NCBI GenBank assembly: GCA_963573385.1
Contig: CAUYLG010026920.1
Location: 62,001-126,000, forward strand
Direction of reading: 5' to 3'
Length of the DNA: 64,000 bases
From: Cacajao melanocephalus
Taxonomy: Eukaryota > Chordata > Mammalia > Primates > Pitheciidae
Below, piece by piece: positions 34,761 to 43,758 of the stretch (within the stretch, counting starts at the first letter, position 1; every line of letters begins with the position of its first letter). The notes beneath the pieces were generated by a model. The model saw only the letters and a list, made by a program, of their open reading frames with translations. It did not search any database and had not been told where the DNA came from. A program made the position numbers and the translations under genes.

Positions 34761-34906
34761 TCCTCTGTACCTAAGTATATTTGGGAATTTGGAGATACTG
34801 TTAAAAAAATAAAAAGGTGTATGTAGGCAGAATGAGGTGAAGCCCTCTTCTCTCCTGATTAGTCTAGGCAGTTTTCCTGGTTTAGTTTTAAGATTATGAC
34901 TGTTTT

Positions 34907-35052
34907 AGTGTCATATATATATATATATATATACACACATACATATATATATATGACACTGATACATATATATATACATATATATGCACATATATATATA
35001 CACATATACATATATATATATATACATACACACACACACACACACACACACA
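34907..35052. repeat. (TA)n/(CA)n compound microsatellite with an 18-bp palindrome
   Basis: TA and CA dinucleotide blocks. AGTGTC followed by TA repeats at 34907-34924 is matched by its exact reverse complement at 34943-34960. A pure (AC) run follows at about 35028-35052. Confidence 0.95.
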
Positions 35053-35456
35053 TATGTTCCTGGACAATGTTTTTGGTAGCATTTTTCAGCAAAGCATGTT
35101 ATAAAATCACTTCTGACAATTCTGTTCCTGGTCAGAATGCCTGAAAACTGCACTGACTCCAGATTTCTAGCATGGCCAAGAGACCTGGATGTAGCCATTT
35201 TTAAAGTGTTTTATCCATTGGGCACAAGCAGTGCCATCTGCCTCAGCAACTCCATGTACCTACACTTTTAGAGACACATCTGCAGAGCCAACAGTTTGCC
35301 CCATGGCTATAACAGACTTCCTATACCCTCACTTCCCCAGTCTGACTTATCCAGGGCTATCTAATTAGCTCCTCTATGTCCTACTCAAGTCTTTATTCTC
35401 TCCACGATACCAGAGAACAGAAAAAGATTGTATTTGTACACGTTCTAGTAGGAAAG
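35053..35456. other. Unique sequence
   Basis: No feature recognised. Confidence 0.4.
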
Positions 35457-35685
35457 GTGTGCTGTAGCACAATCTAATTTCACAGAACTGGGACTCTATC
35501 CTGGGCCAGGATCACAGGCCATGCATCAGAAGGTTAAAAACTTGGGTAAGATATGGCTTCTTTTCTCAAGGTGTGCTGTAGTACAATGTAATTTCACAAA
35601 ACTGCAACTCTCTCCTGGGGCCAGGATCACCAGCCATGTATTAGAAGGTTAAAAACTTGGATAAGATATGGCTTCTTCTCTCAAG
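35457..35685. repeat. Tandem duplication, 114-bp unit, two copies
   Basis: Unit 1 is 35457-35570 and unit 2 is 35571-35685. Both start GTGTGCTGTAG and end with TATGGCTTCTT..TCTCAAG. They differ at roughly a dozen positions. Confidence 0.95.
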
Positions 35686-36090
35686 GGAATTATAATGTCA
35701 TAGGCAGAATTATAAATGCCATATGAGAAGACAAAATGCTATAGGGGTGGAGTGAAGTGATAAAAACGAATAAATCACATCAAGTTGAAAGGATTTCAAA
35801 TGATTTTGTTCAGAATGTAGCACTGACATGGCTTTTGAAGGATGTATAGGATTTTATAGGCTCAATGGCCAGAGGAATGGAGGAGAGATGTTCTAGACAG
35901 ACGGAGAAGCAAGGCCAAGAATCAGCAGCAGTGAACTTTGGGCCACGGTCAAGAAACACTGAATAGTTTAGCTGGACCAAAATTTTGGGTGACAATGGGA
36001 AAGAAATGGGAGATAAGAAAAGATGGTTAGAATCATATTGAAAGAGTTGAACCTTGAAGGTTTTTGATGAGAAAAGTTCTTGAAAAAGAG
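35686..36090 (+). repeat. Ancient dispersed repeat, family not assigned
   Basis: GACATGGCTTTTGAAGGATG, GAATGGAGGAGAGATGTTC and ACACTGAATAGTTTAGCTGG in order. The same template appears at 58225-58640 and more weakly at 31900 and 52320. Unit 2 of the preceding duplication appears to be its 5' part. Confidence 0.45.
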
Positions 36091-37554
36091 ATTCAAAAAT
36101 TTTAAATTACTCTGAGGATGAGGTTAAGACAATGTGTTCATTCAGGTGCCTGGGAGGGTGGCCATAATGAATGATCTGAGCTAGACGTGTGGGAAACCAC
36201 TTGTTCACATTCGGAGTGCTGGAGCTAGAGTCTGGGCACAGCCTCTGTGGAAATGAGCCTCTGTGGAAATGCCGAGGGAGACTTGGTTGTTTTGGAATGT
36301 TTGACCTTACCTGGTTCTGTTCCGGATTTCTGTCGTTGCTAATTTCTTTTCCCTCCTCCTTTTTGGTTTACTTCGATGGCTTAGTGAACATGGTACAAGA
36401 TGTTCTGAAGGAACAAATCTTGCTGCTGCTAAAAACACAGTACACCACTCCCAAAAGCTGCATCCTGTACAGTTTGAATGTCGTGAGTACTTAGAAGCTC
36501 TTTTCATGATGAAAGCCCTTAGGTGAATTTTGAGTTTGCGTTTTTGAATTTAACCAAAGAAGTGGAAGACTGCAAGAGCAAAGTTACCTGAATGACAGGA
36601 TGCACTTTGTTAAAACTAAATCAGTGTGATTTAGTTGTATTTATGTGGATACTAAAAAGGTACTCCATGTTACTATATTTTAGGAAAACAAAAACACACA
36701 ACACACCAGTAATCTGAGAGCCTTCTAGCATTTTCTTCCCTAAAATGAAGTAGGACAATAAAAATGTCTTTGAACAGGACTTAATTTACACTTTAGGAAA
36801 GTTGACATGCTGTTAACTATAGAAAGACCAGGCAAAATAATCAAGCTGATCCCAGATGAAAACTATGCAAACACAAGGGAAGAATTGTGTGTGCTTTTGT
36901 AAAGAAATGACCCAGTAAACAGCGTTGCACAGCGTTGCACTCCGTGTTCTACCACTTTACAAAATGTAAGTCTTTGGTGTTTTTTAAAGTTATGCCATGC
37001 ACAAGTTACTCTTTTCTAAATTGCTCTGGGACATAGTAGGGACTCAGTTGATCTTTTGTTGAGGGGATGAGTGGAATCCTGATGCATCTAATAATTTTTA
37101 AAAGATCAGAAGCTTTAGGTGGAAGTGTAAGCAAAGTAAATAGATCAGAAAAGTTATATAAGTATGTTATAAGGGACTGGGTAAAACGTCAGCACTTGGA
37201 AAGTTTCAGCAGCTGTTGGGAAATGCAGCCAGAACAGCCATAGTGGGTTCCCAGGGGAAGAAGAAAGGCCACTCCCTTGCCACAGCATTAAGCACCTGTT
37301 TTAGTAATCAGTGTCGGCCTGGGGCTTTGCAGCTAACTTTTAGCCCTGAAAGCACCCATTGGTTTATAAAGCCTTAGGTACTTTGGGGAGACCCAGGATT
37401 AAAGTATCTGATTTATTTTAGTCAACGTTTGCATATTCCAAAGGGCAGGTATCTGTATTTTTGCTGTATTCTCTCTTTGTCTGTGGGGTATAGCTCATTA
37501 TCTTCTAGGAACCTCCATGCCCTGTGTAGAGTTTTAGAGGATGTACACTAGATG
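36091..37554. other. Unique sequence with two short tandem duplications
   Basis: GCCTCTGTGGAAATG(A/C) is repeated at 36241-36256 and 36257-36272; CAGCGTTGCA is repeated at 36920-36929 and 36930-36939. A 101-codon + frame (36189-36494) has an exon-like feel near its end (AAGATGTTCTGAAGGAACAA) but no homologue I know. Confidence 0.4.
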
Positions 37555-37700
37555 CAGACACATTATTATATTTAATCCATACTACAACCCTCTCTTCCTT
37601 ATCTTATAAAGGATCAGAGAGGTTACCTGACTTGGCCAAGGTCACCCAGCTAGAAGGTGACATAGCTGAAATTCCAACCCAATATTCTTGGCTTAAGTAC
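37555..37700 (-). repeat. MIR SINE, minus strand
   Basis: AAAGGATCAGAGAGGTTACC, TTGGCCAAGGTCACCCAGCT and GACATAGCTGAAATTCCAAC match reverse MIR. Confidence 0.75.
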
Positions 37701-37784
37701 AGTATTTTCGTCTGTTGCACGGTGAGATGCAGGTTTCATTTTACCTTCACCTCCAGGGCAGCAGGGCCTTTCCTGCTTCTGCAC

Positions 37785-37930
37785 TTTGGCGTCAGATTGA
37801 CTGATTGGGGATCAAATTCCAGCTTCACTACTTCTTGCCACATGACCTGAGGCAACATGCTTAAGTTTTCCCAACCTCCATTTCCTTCTCTGTTGATGAG
37901 GCTCATGATTCCTCTTCACAGGATTTTCCT
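37785..37930 (+). repeat. MIR SINE, plus strand
   Basis: GGGGATCAAATTCCAGCTTC, CACTACTTCTTGCCACATGA and CCAACCTCCATTTCCTTCTC match sense MIR; inverted relative to its neighbour. Confidence 0.75.
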
Positions 37931-38223
37931 TCCTTTACATAAAGCTGAAGGCCACCTGTGTTGGAAAAAGACTGAGTTAAGGTATTACATGCAAGTTTGT
38001 ACAAGGCAAACTCTTCTTTATTGCAGCAGCACTGTGCTTGCTCTAAGCCCTGGATTTGAGAGAGAAGCAAAGCTCTGGGAGGGAGAAGTTAAAGCCTCCA
38101 GTTGGTTAATTTCCAGCAGTAAAGTCAACTCTCCCTGCGCCCCTTCCCTGTCTAGGAAAAGGCCATACTAACACGTGTCCTAGGGGTGATCTGAGTATTC
38201 ACTGAGATTGTGCATATAAAAGC
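37931..38223. other. Unique sequence adjoining the provirus
   Basis: Flank of the 5' LTR. It is not L1, unlike the sequence on the far side of the provirus. Confidence 0.5.
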
Positions 38224-38353
38224 TGTCAGGTCTCCACATGCAAGCCTGGAGCCTGAAAGTCTGAAGTCCTGCTAGCCTCAGCTGAAGTCTCCCACCCTCT
38301 GCCTGCATTTGCCATTGTCCCTAATCTCCCAGCAGAGCTTCCCACAAGCCCCT

Positions 38354-38499
38354 CACCCAACCCTGCCACTTAATTGTTCTTATGATAATGTAAATACCTT
38401 TCACCCAACCCTGCCATCTTAACTGTTGTTATGATAATGTAAATACTTCTCACCCAACCCCGCCATCTTAACTGTTCTTATGATAATGTAAATACCTCT
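38354..38499 (+). repeat. Tandem repeat inside the 5' LTR, three 48-49-bp units
   Basis: Units start at 38354, 38402 and 38451, each opening CACCCAACCC and carrying TTATGATAATGTAAATAC; a partial fourth starts at 38500. The 3' LTR has one complete unit (42207-42255) and a partial second at 42256. Confidence 0.93.
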
Positions 38500-38608
38500 C
38501 ACCCAGCCCTGCCATTGTAACTGAACTTGTATACTCCTTGCCCCTACCCCCACCACTGTAACTAAACTTACTCTGCAACCTCCACCCCCCCAAAAAACTA
38601 CCCAAACC

Positions 38609-38615
38609 TATAAAA
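38609..38615 (+). promoter_or_regulatory. LTR TATA box
   Basis: TATAAAA placed about 70 bp before the AATAAA signal, the normal U3/R arrangement for a short-R class I LTR. The 3' LTR copy is at 42325-42331. Confidence 0.6.
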
Positions 38616-38756
38616 CCAACTCCTATCCCACTGCCCTTTGATAATGCCCTTTTCAGCCTTAACCCACCTGCACCCAGGTGAATAAACAGCCATGTTGCTC
38701 ACACAAAGCCTGTTTGGAAGGTCTCTTCATTCAAAGTGCATGGTTTTTTCAACATT

Positions 38757-38774
38757 TGGTGCCGAAACCCGGGA
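38757..38774 (+). other. Primer binding site, tRNA-Phe type
   Basis: TGGTGCCGAAACCCGGGA lies two bases after the LTR and is complementary to the 3' end of tRNA-Phe including CCA. This defines an F-type PBS. All 18 positions appear intact. Confidence 0.88.
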
Positions 38775-38896
38775 CAGGGGGACTCCTATGGGAGACCAAA
38801 CCCCCATCCCTGTTCTTGTGCTCCCTCCATGAAGAGATCTACCCACCGACCTGGGGTCATCAGACCAGCCCACAGATGCGCACCACCGGCTATTTT

Positions 38897-38905
38897 GGTA
38901 AGCAG
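38897..38905 (+). promoter_or_regulatory. Possible proviral splice donor
   Basis: TTTTGGTAAGC within the leader at 38894-38902 fits the 5' splice-site consensus and occupies the place of the leader donor in related elements. Confidence 0.4.
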
Positions 38906-38999
38906 TCTCTCTTGTTTGCTTTCCCATCCTTTTGTCTTTTCCTTTCCACTTCCTCCCCCTTTCAGTTTCCTCCTTTTTCCACCACAAAGACAAGGAAAA

Positions 39000-40265
39000 C
39001 CAGGTAAACCAGGTTCTTCTGTGAGGTTCATGACCGGAAAAGCCTACACAGGTCACAGATCCAGGGACCCGGTTTCCCCAGGGGTTTGACTATTGTGGAG
39101 ACGTTCACCACCCTGATCACTTGCCCACCAGGCACATGGCCGATATTGATGGCAGGTCAATGTACAGAATGCTCTCTTTGACCACCCACCAAAGACGAGG
39201 TTCAACCCAGGCTCAACTAGGAACGCCTTTTGAGTGGTTGGATTGCATGCCTATTTTCCTTGTCTCTGCTGCCTTTCCAGAAGCATGGGCAATCATCCAT
39301 CCTGTATCCCTCCCTCCTCTCCCATGGCCTGTGCTCTAAAGAACCTCAAGCCTCTTCAACTGTCTCCTGACCTAAAACCCAAACGTCTCATCTTCTTCTG
39401 TAACACTGCATGGCCACAATACAAGTTAAACAACGGCTCCAATTGGCCAAAAAATGGCACTTTCAACCTCTCTATTTTACAAAATTTAAACAATTTTCAT
39501 CACAACAAGGGCAAATGGTCTGAAATTCTCTATGTCCAGGCATTTTTTTACACACTAATCCCTCCCTAATGTCGACTCCCAGTTTATAGTTTGGTCCTGC
39601 AGCTACCTCCTCTGCCCTCCCCAACAATTCCCCCTTCCAGAGGTGGCTGGAGCCAAAGGCATAGTTAGGGTGCACATTCCTTTTCCTTTATCCAGCATTT
39701 CCAAATTGGCCACCAGTTAGGCTCCTTTTAATCAAATCCTCCACTACTTAACCCAGTCCTATAATCTCACCTGGAGTAACTTAAATGTCATCCTTACTTC
39801 TACTCTCACCCCTAAAAAATGCTTAATTTGCATTTTATCACCCAATCAACCCCAACATTACAAAAAGGTACAAAAATTAAAATCTAGCCCTCAAACCTCA
39901 CAACAGGAATTAAGCAACCTCACCTTCAAAGTGTTCAATAACAGGGACAAATCTGCCCAGTGGCAGCACATCTCAGAACTACAGATGCTTCCCTCTTCTG
40001 TGAGACAAACCCCAGCCACACCACCGGCTCACAGACACTTTGGAGCGCCCATACTGCAGCGCGTCCAGCTGCTCCTCCTGGACCTTGCTTCAAGTGCCGG
40101 AAACCTGGCCAATGGGCGAAGAAATGCCTGCAGGCCAGGATTTCTTCTAAGCCCTGCCTCGTCTGTGTGGGCCCCCCACCCCCCACAGAAAGTCAACTGT
40201 CTGACTCACGTCACTGCTCCCAGAGCTCCTGAAGCTCCAATCCTCGGCTTGGTGGCCAAAGATTA
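39000..40265 (+). pseudogene. gag remnant of the provirus
   Basis: The region between leader and protease is split among short frames in different phases (39121-39339, 39234-39569, 39931-40266, 39960-40232). The one diagnostic feature is a nucleocapsid zinc knuckle at 40086-40127, CFKCRKPGQWAKKC. Its spacing is CX2CX4XX4C, but glutamine stands where histidine should bind zinc. A following CLVC may be the start of a second knuckle. Matrix and capsid cannot be delimited. Confidence 0.7.
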
Positions 40266-40269
40266 ACGC

Positions 40270-40500
40270 TGCCCCAGCATCTTGGAAGCCCCCTGGACCA
40301 TCACGGTGCCAAACTTCGGGTAACCCTTATGGTAAAGGGTAAGTCCATCCCCTTCTTGATCAGCACAGACCCGCCCACTCCACGCCGCCTTCTTTTCAAG
40401 GACCCGTCTCCTTGGCCTCCAGAACCGTTGTGGGAATTGACGGCAAGGCCTCCAGGCCTCTCAAAACTCCCCAGGTCTGGCATCAATTAGGCCAGCACTC
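40270..40500 (+). pseudogene. Protease remnant of the provirus
   Basis: Frame reading LMVKGKSIPFLISTD (40329-40370) has the layout of the strand before a retroviral aspartyl protease active site. The expected Asp-Thr-Gly is replaced by Ser-Thr-Asp at 40362-40370, so the catalytic triad is destroyed. Confidence 0.6.
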
Positions 40501-40589
40501 CTTTCCACATTCTTTCCTAATTATCCCCACTTGTCCAGTTCCCCTGTTAGGCTGAGATATCCTAGCAAAATTGTCTGCCTCCTTAACTG

Positions 40590-41480
40590 TTCCTGGGCTA
40601 CAGCCACACCTCATTGCCGCCCTCCTCCCCAAACCCGTACCTCCCCAAATAGCTCCCCTTAAGTTCCCCAACCTTAACCCTAGGGTATAAAACACCGCCT
40701 TCCCATCCCCTGCTACAAGTCACTCACCCCTCATCATCCCCTTAAAACCTAACCACCCTTACCCTGCCCAGCCCCAGTACCCCATCCCACACAGGCTTTA
40801 AAAGTAAAGCCTGTTATCACCCATCTATTGCAACATGGCCTTTTAATTCGCCCTCCTGCTTCTTCAGCATCTATACTCAAAGGGGTATCGTGTATCCCCT
40901 TCCAAAGCCCAAATTTCTTCCCCATCTGTTATAATCTTTCACCAGCATACACACGCTGCCCCTGCCAACCGTATCCAGTTAATTTCCCAAACCCCAACCC
41001 CATCCACCAAACAGCAGCTTCTCTCCTTCCTGGGTGTGGTTGCTACTTTCACCTCTGGATACCAGGTTTTGCTATTCTAACTAAGCCATTGTATAAACTC
41101 ACTAAAGAAAACTTATCCAACCCTATCAATCCTAAATCCTTTCCTCACTCCTCCTTTTGCTCCTTAAAACACAGCTCTAAAAACTGCTCCCTCCCTAGCT
41201 CTCCCCAACCTGTCTCCACAGCTAAAATCCAGGGCTATGCAGTTGGGATTCTCACATAGAAGCCAGGCCCGTGGCCTGTAGCCTTTTTATCCAAACAACT
41301 TAGCCTAACAGTCCTGGGCTGGCCCTCATGACAAGGCGCAGCAGCTGCCACCCTAATACTCTTAAAATCCCTCAAAATCACAGGCTATGCCCCATTTACC
41401 CTCTAGTTCTCACAACCCCCAAAGTTTTCTCTTTACACCTCACACACTTACTTTCAGCCCCTCGCCTTTTCCACCTTTAT
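40590..41480 (+). pseudogene. pol remnant: RT N-terminus, RT/RNase H connection, RNase H start
   Basis: The N-terminal RT motif (HLLQHGLLI, about 40819-40845) is followed after a short unrelated stretch by the thumb/connection motif LWIPGFAILTKPLYKLTKEN (about 41054-41113). The central polymerase region with the YXDD catalytic motif is deleted. GYAVGILT just before 41259 resembles an RNase H opening, followed by stops. A 143-codon frame (40828-41259) survives by chance. Integrase is not recognisable. Confidence 0.75.
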
Positions 41481-42074
41481 GCAGTCGCCCCTACTACTTA
41501 AACCACACCTCAAAAAGTCTGTTTCTAGTATTTTCTGTCTAACTGTGCCCAAATTCACTGCACTCATTTACTTTTACATGCCCTGCTTTTGTTTAAGTTG
41601 CTGGTTTACATGTATCCTCCAGGCAATTACAGCTAATATTTCACTGTTAATCCGGCTCCCGTTCTCTGCTCAAACCGAATCTTGTTGATAAAAGTGGTTG
41701 TTTACAAATATCACACACTTCCTCATACACTGTAAAAACAAAAGCTCTCCCTCCACAGTTAACCTTCTCTAATACTATCTTTCTCCTTCTCTTATTTAAA
41801 CCCTATGTTTTTCCAATTAATCTCTCAATTTCTACAAAATTGTATACAAGCAATAACCAATCGGTCAATACAACAAATTCTCCTTCTAACAACCCCACAA
41901 TACTACCCCTTTCCCCAAAATCTCCCAGCATTCTAAATTCTTTCCCATTTTTAGGTTTCCACCCCACCCCCAATCCACTGGAAGAAGCCTTGAGAAACTT
42001 CTCCCCCACCCCCTAAAACCTGTTATCACCCCCTCTTCTCTAATTCTTTCTCTCTATATATAAGAAGACAGGTA
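41481..42074 (+). pseudogene. 3' interior of the provirus, no clear env
   Basis: A short hydrophobic stretch near 41560-41620 could descend from a membrane segment, and 41810-42010 has weak envelope-like sequence, but stops are frequent and no envelope domain can be named. The polypurine tract before the 3' LTR has decayed to AAGAAGACAGGTA. Confidence 0.4.
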
Positions 42075-42462
42075 TGTCAGGTCTCCATATGCAAGCCTGG
42101 AGCCTGAAAGTCTGAAGTCCTGCTTGTCTCAGCCGAAGTCTCCCACCCCCTGCCTGCATTCCCCATTGTCCCTGATCACTCAGCGGAGCCTCCCCAACAA
42201 GCCCGTCACCCAACCCTGCCATCTTAACTGTTCTCATGATAATGTAAATACCTCTCACCCAACCCCACCACTGTAACTGAACTTACTCTGCAACACCCCT
42301 GCCCCCCAAAAAAATACCCAAACCTATAAAACTATCCCACTGCCCTTTGCTAATGCCCTTTTTGGCCCTGACCCACCTGCACCCCGGTGAATAAACAGCC
42401 ATGTTGCTCACACAAAGCCTGTTTGGAAGGTCTCTTCATTCAAAACGCAAGTTTTTTCAACA
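42075..42462 (+). repeat. 3' LTR, 388 bp
   Basis: Starts TGTCAGGTCTCC and ends TTTTTTCAACA, as the 5' LTR does. TATAAAA at 42325-42331 and AATAAA at 42390-42395. It keeps the short form with one 49-bp unit. Confidence 0.93.
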
Positions 42463-42892
42463 GAATCCAGCTAGACACTCGTTAGTGATGAAATGGATAA
42501 AGGAAATGTGGTACATAGATGCCATGGAATACTATGCAGTCATAAAAAAGAACAAAGTCATGTCCTTTGAAGCAACACATGTAGAACTGGAGGCCATTAT
42601 CTTAAGCGAATTAAAGCAAGAACAATCAAATGCCACATGTTCTCATTTTTAAGTGGGAGCTAAATATTGAGTATACATGGTTATAAAGAATGGAACAATA
42701 GATACCAGGGCCTATTTGAAGGTGGAGGGTTGAAGGAGAGTGAGGTATGAAAAACCACCTCTAAGGTACTATGTTTATTACCTGGGTGATGAAATAACCT
42801 ATACAAAACCCCTGCAACATGCAATTTACCCATGTAACAAACCTGTATACGTACCCCTTGAACCTGAAATAAAAGTTGGAAAGAAAAAAAGT
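42463..42892 (+). mobile_element. L1PA/L1PB-grade LINE 3' end
   Basis: GATGAAATGGATAAAGGAAA, TGGAATACTATGCAGTCAT, ATGTTCTCATTTTTAAGTGG and GAACCTGAAATAAAAGTTGG are the ORF2 end and 3' UTR of a primate L1, with an A-rich tail. Its left end coincides with the LTR end. It was probably the target of the provirus. Confidence 0.9.
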
Positions 42893-42921
42893 GATTTTAA
42901 AAAATATATGTAGGTACTGTG

Positions 42922-43212
42922 GGCCAGGTACTGTGACTCATGTCTGTAATCCCAACACTTTGAGAGGCTAAGGTGAAAGGATCAGTTGAGCCCAGAGTTC
43001 GAGATGAGCCTGGGCAACATAGGGAGACCGTGTCTCTATGAAAAGTAAGAAATTCATCAAGTGTGGTGGTACATACCTGTAATCGCAGATAGGAGGCTTG
43101 GAGGATCACTGGAGCCTAGGAGATTGATACCGCAGTGAATCATGATTATTCTACTGCACTCCTGCCTGGGAAAGACAGCAAGACCCTATCTCAAAATCAA
43201 ACAAACAAAAAA
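42922..43212 (+). repeat. AluJ SINE
   Basis: GGCCAGGTACTGTGACTCAT, TTTGAGAGGCTAAGGTGAAA, GAGCCTGGGCAACATAGGGA and CTGCACTCCTGCCTGGGAAA, tail with CAAACAAACAAA. Highly diverged, so an old copy. Confidence 0.93.
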
Positions 43213-43439
43213 TGTGATTTATTGCGTACAACTCAATCCTCCCTCTTGACAATATGCTACACCCGATGGAAAAAATTAATCTCTATCTTGACCTCCAAAA
43301 CCACAGATTAGTTTTGCTTCATTTTAACTTCATGCAATTTAATCATAGAATATGTACACCTTTTATGTAACTTCTTTGGTTCAGTTATGTTCAGGAAATT
43401 AATCCATATTTTACATGTAACTGTACATTGTTTATTCCC

Positions 43440-43758
43440 ATTTCTGAAGAGTATTCAGTTTAGCCATTCTGGCATGGTGGCTTTAATTTACATTTCCATA
43501 CTGACTAAGGATGTTAAGCATGGTTTCTTATGAGCTCTTGATCTAAATAATTGGATATTCTTCCACTCTATTGGCAGCATTTTCACTCTCTTAATGGCGT
43601 ATTTTTGATAAACGGTAGTTCTACATTTTAAAATAGTCTGATTTATCATTTTTTCTTTTGTGATTTTTACCTTTTTTAATAAACAAAATTACTGCCTACT
43701 CCAAGAGCAGTAAGATGTTTTCTTATGTTTTCTTTGTAAAACATGCATTGTTTACCTT
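43440..43758 (-). mobile_element. L1M LINE, minus strand, left of solo LTR
   Basis: TTTAGCCATTCTGGCATGGT and TTAATTTACATTTCCATACT are antisense L1 ORF2 and continue to 43758 with small deletions. Confidence 0.75.

Larger units (their letters stand above)
38224..38754 (+). repeat. 5' LTR, 531 bp
   Basis: Starts TGTCAGGTCTCC and ends TTTTTTCAACA. Contains a TATAAAA box at 38609-38615 and an AATAAA signal at 38681-38686. About 143 bp longer than the 3' LTR because of internal duplications at 38354-38570. Confidence 0.93.
38224..42462 (+). mobile_element. Class I endogenous retrovirus, HERV-H/HERV-F supergroup, 4.2 kb
   Basis: Two LTRs bracket a 3.3-kb interior with a tRNA-Phe-type primer binding site, remnants of gag, protease and pol, and no clear env. 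LTR 3' ends and leader are HERV-H-like as I remember that family, whereas HERV-H itself uses tRNA-His; HERVFH19/21-type elements combine the two features, which is my tentative assignment. The interior is less than half the usual length because of deletions, and every gene is broken. Confidence 0.85.

Noticed and set aside
34859..35198. Several 62- to 95-codon frames with repeated Tyr-Ile-Cys-Val
   Set aside because: They are direct translations of a TA/CA microsatellite on both strands and in several phases.
36189..36494. 101-codon + frame with exon-like end
   Set aside because: No recognised family; includes the 16-bp tandem duplication, which would insert a non-triplet length. No splice context could be validated.
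40828..41259. 143-codon frame in the provirus as a possible preserved pol product
   Set aside because: The central polymerase region with the catalytic aspartates is missing, so no functional polymerase is encoded.
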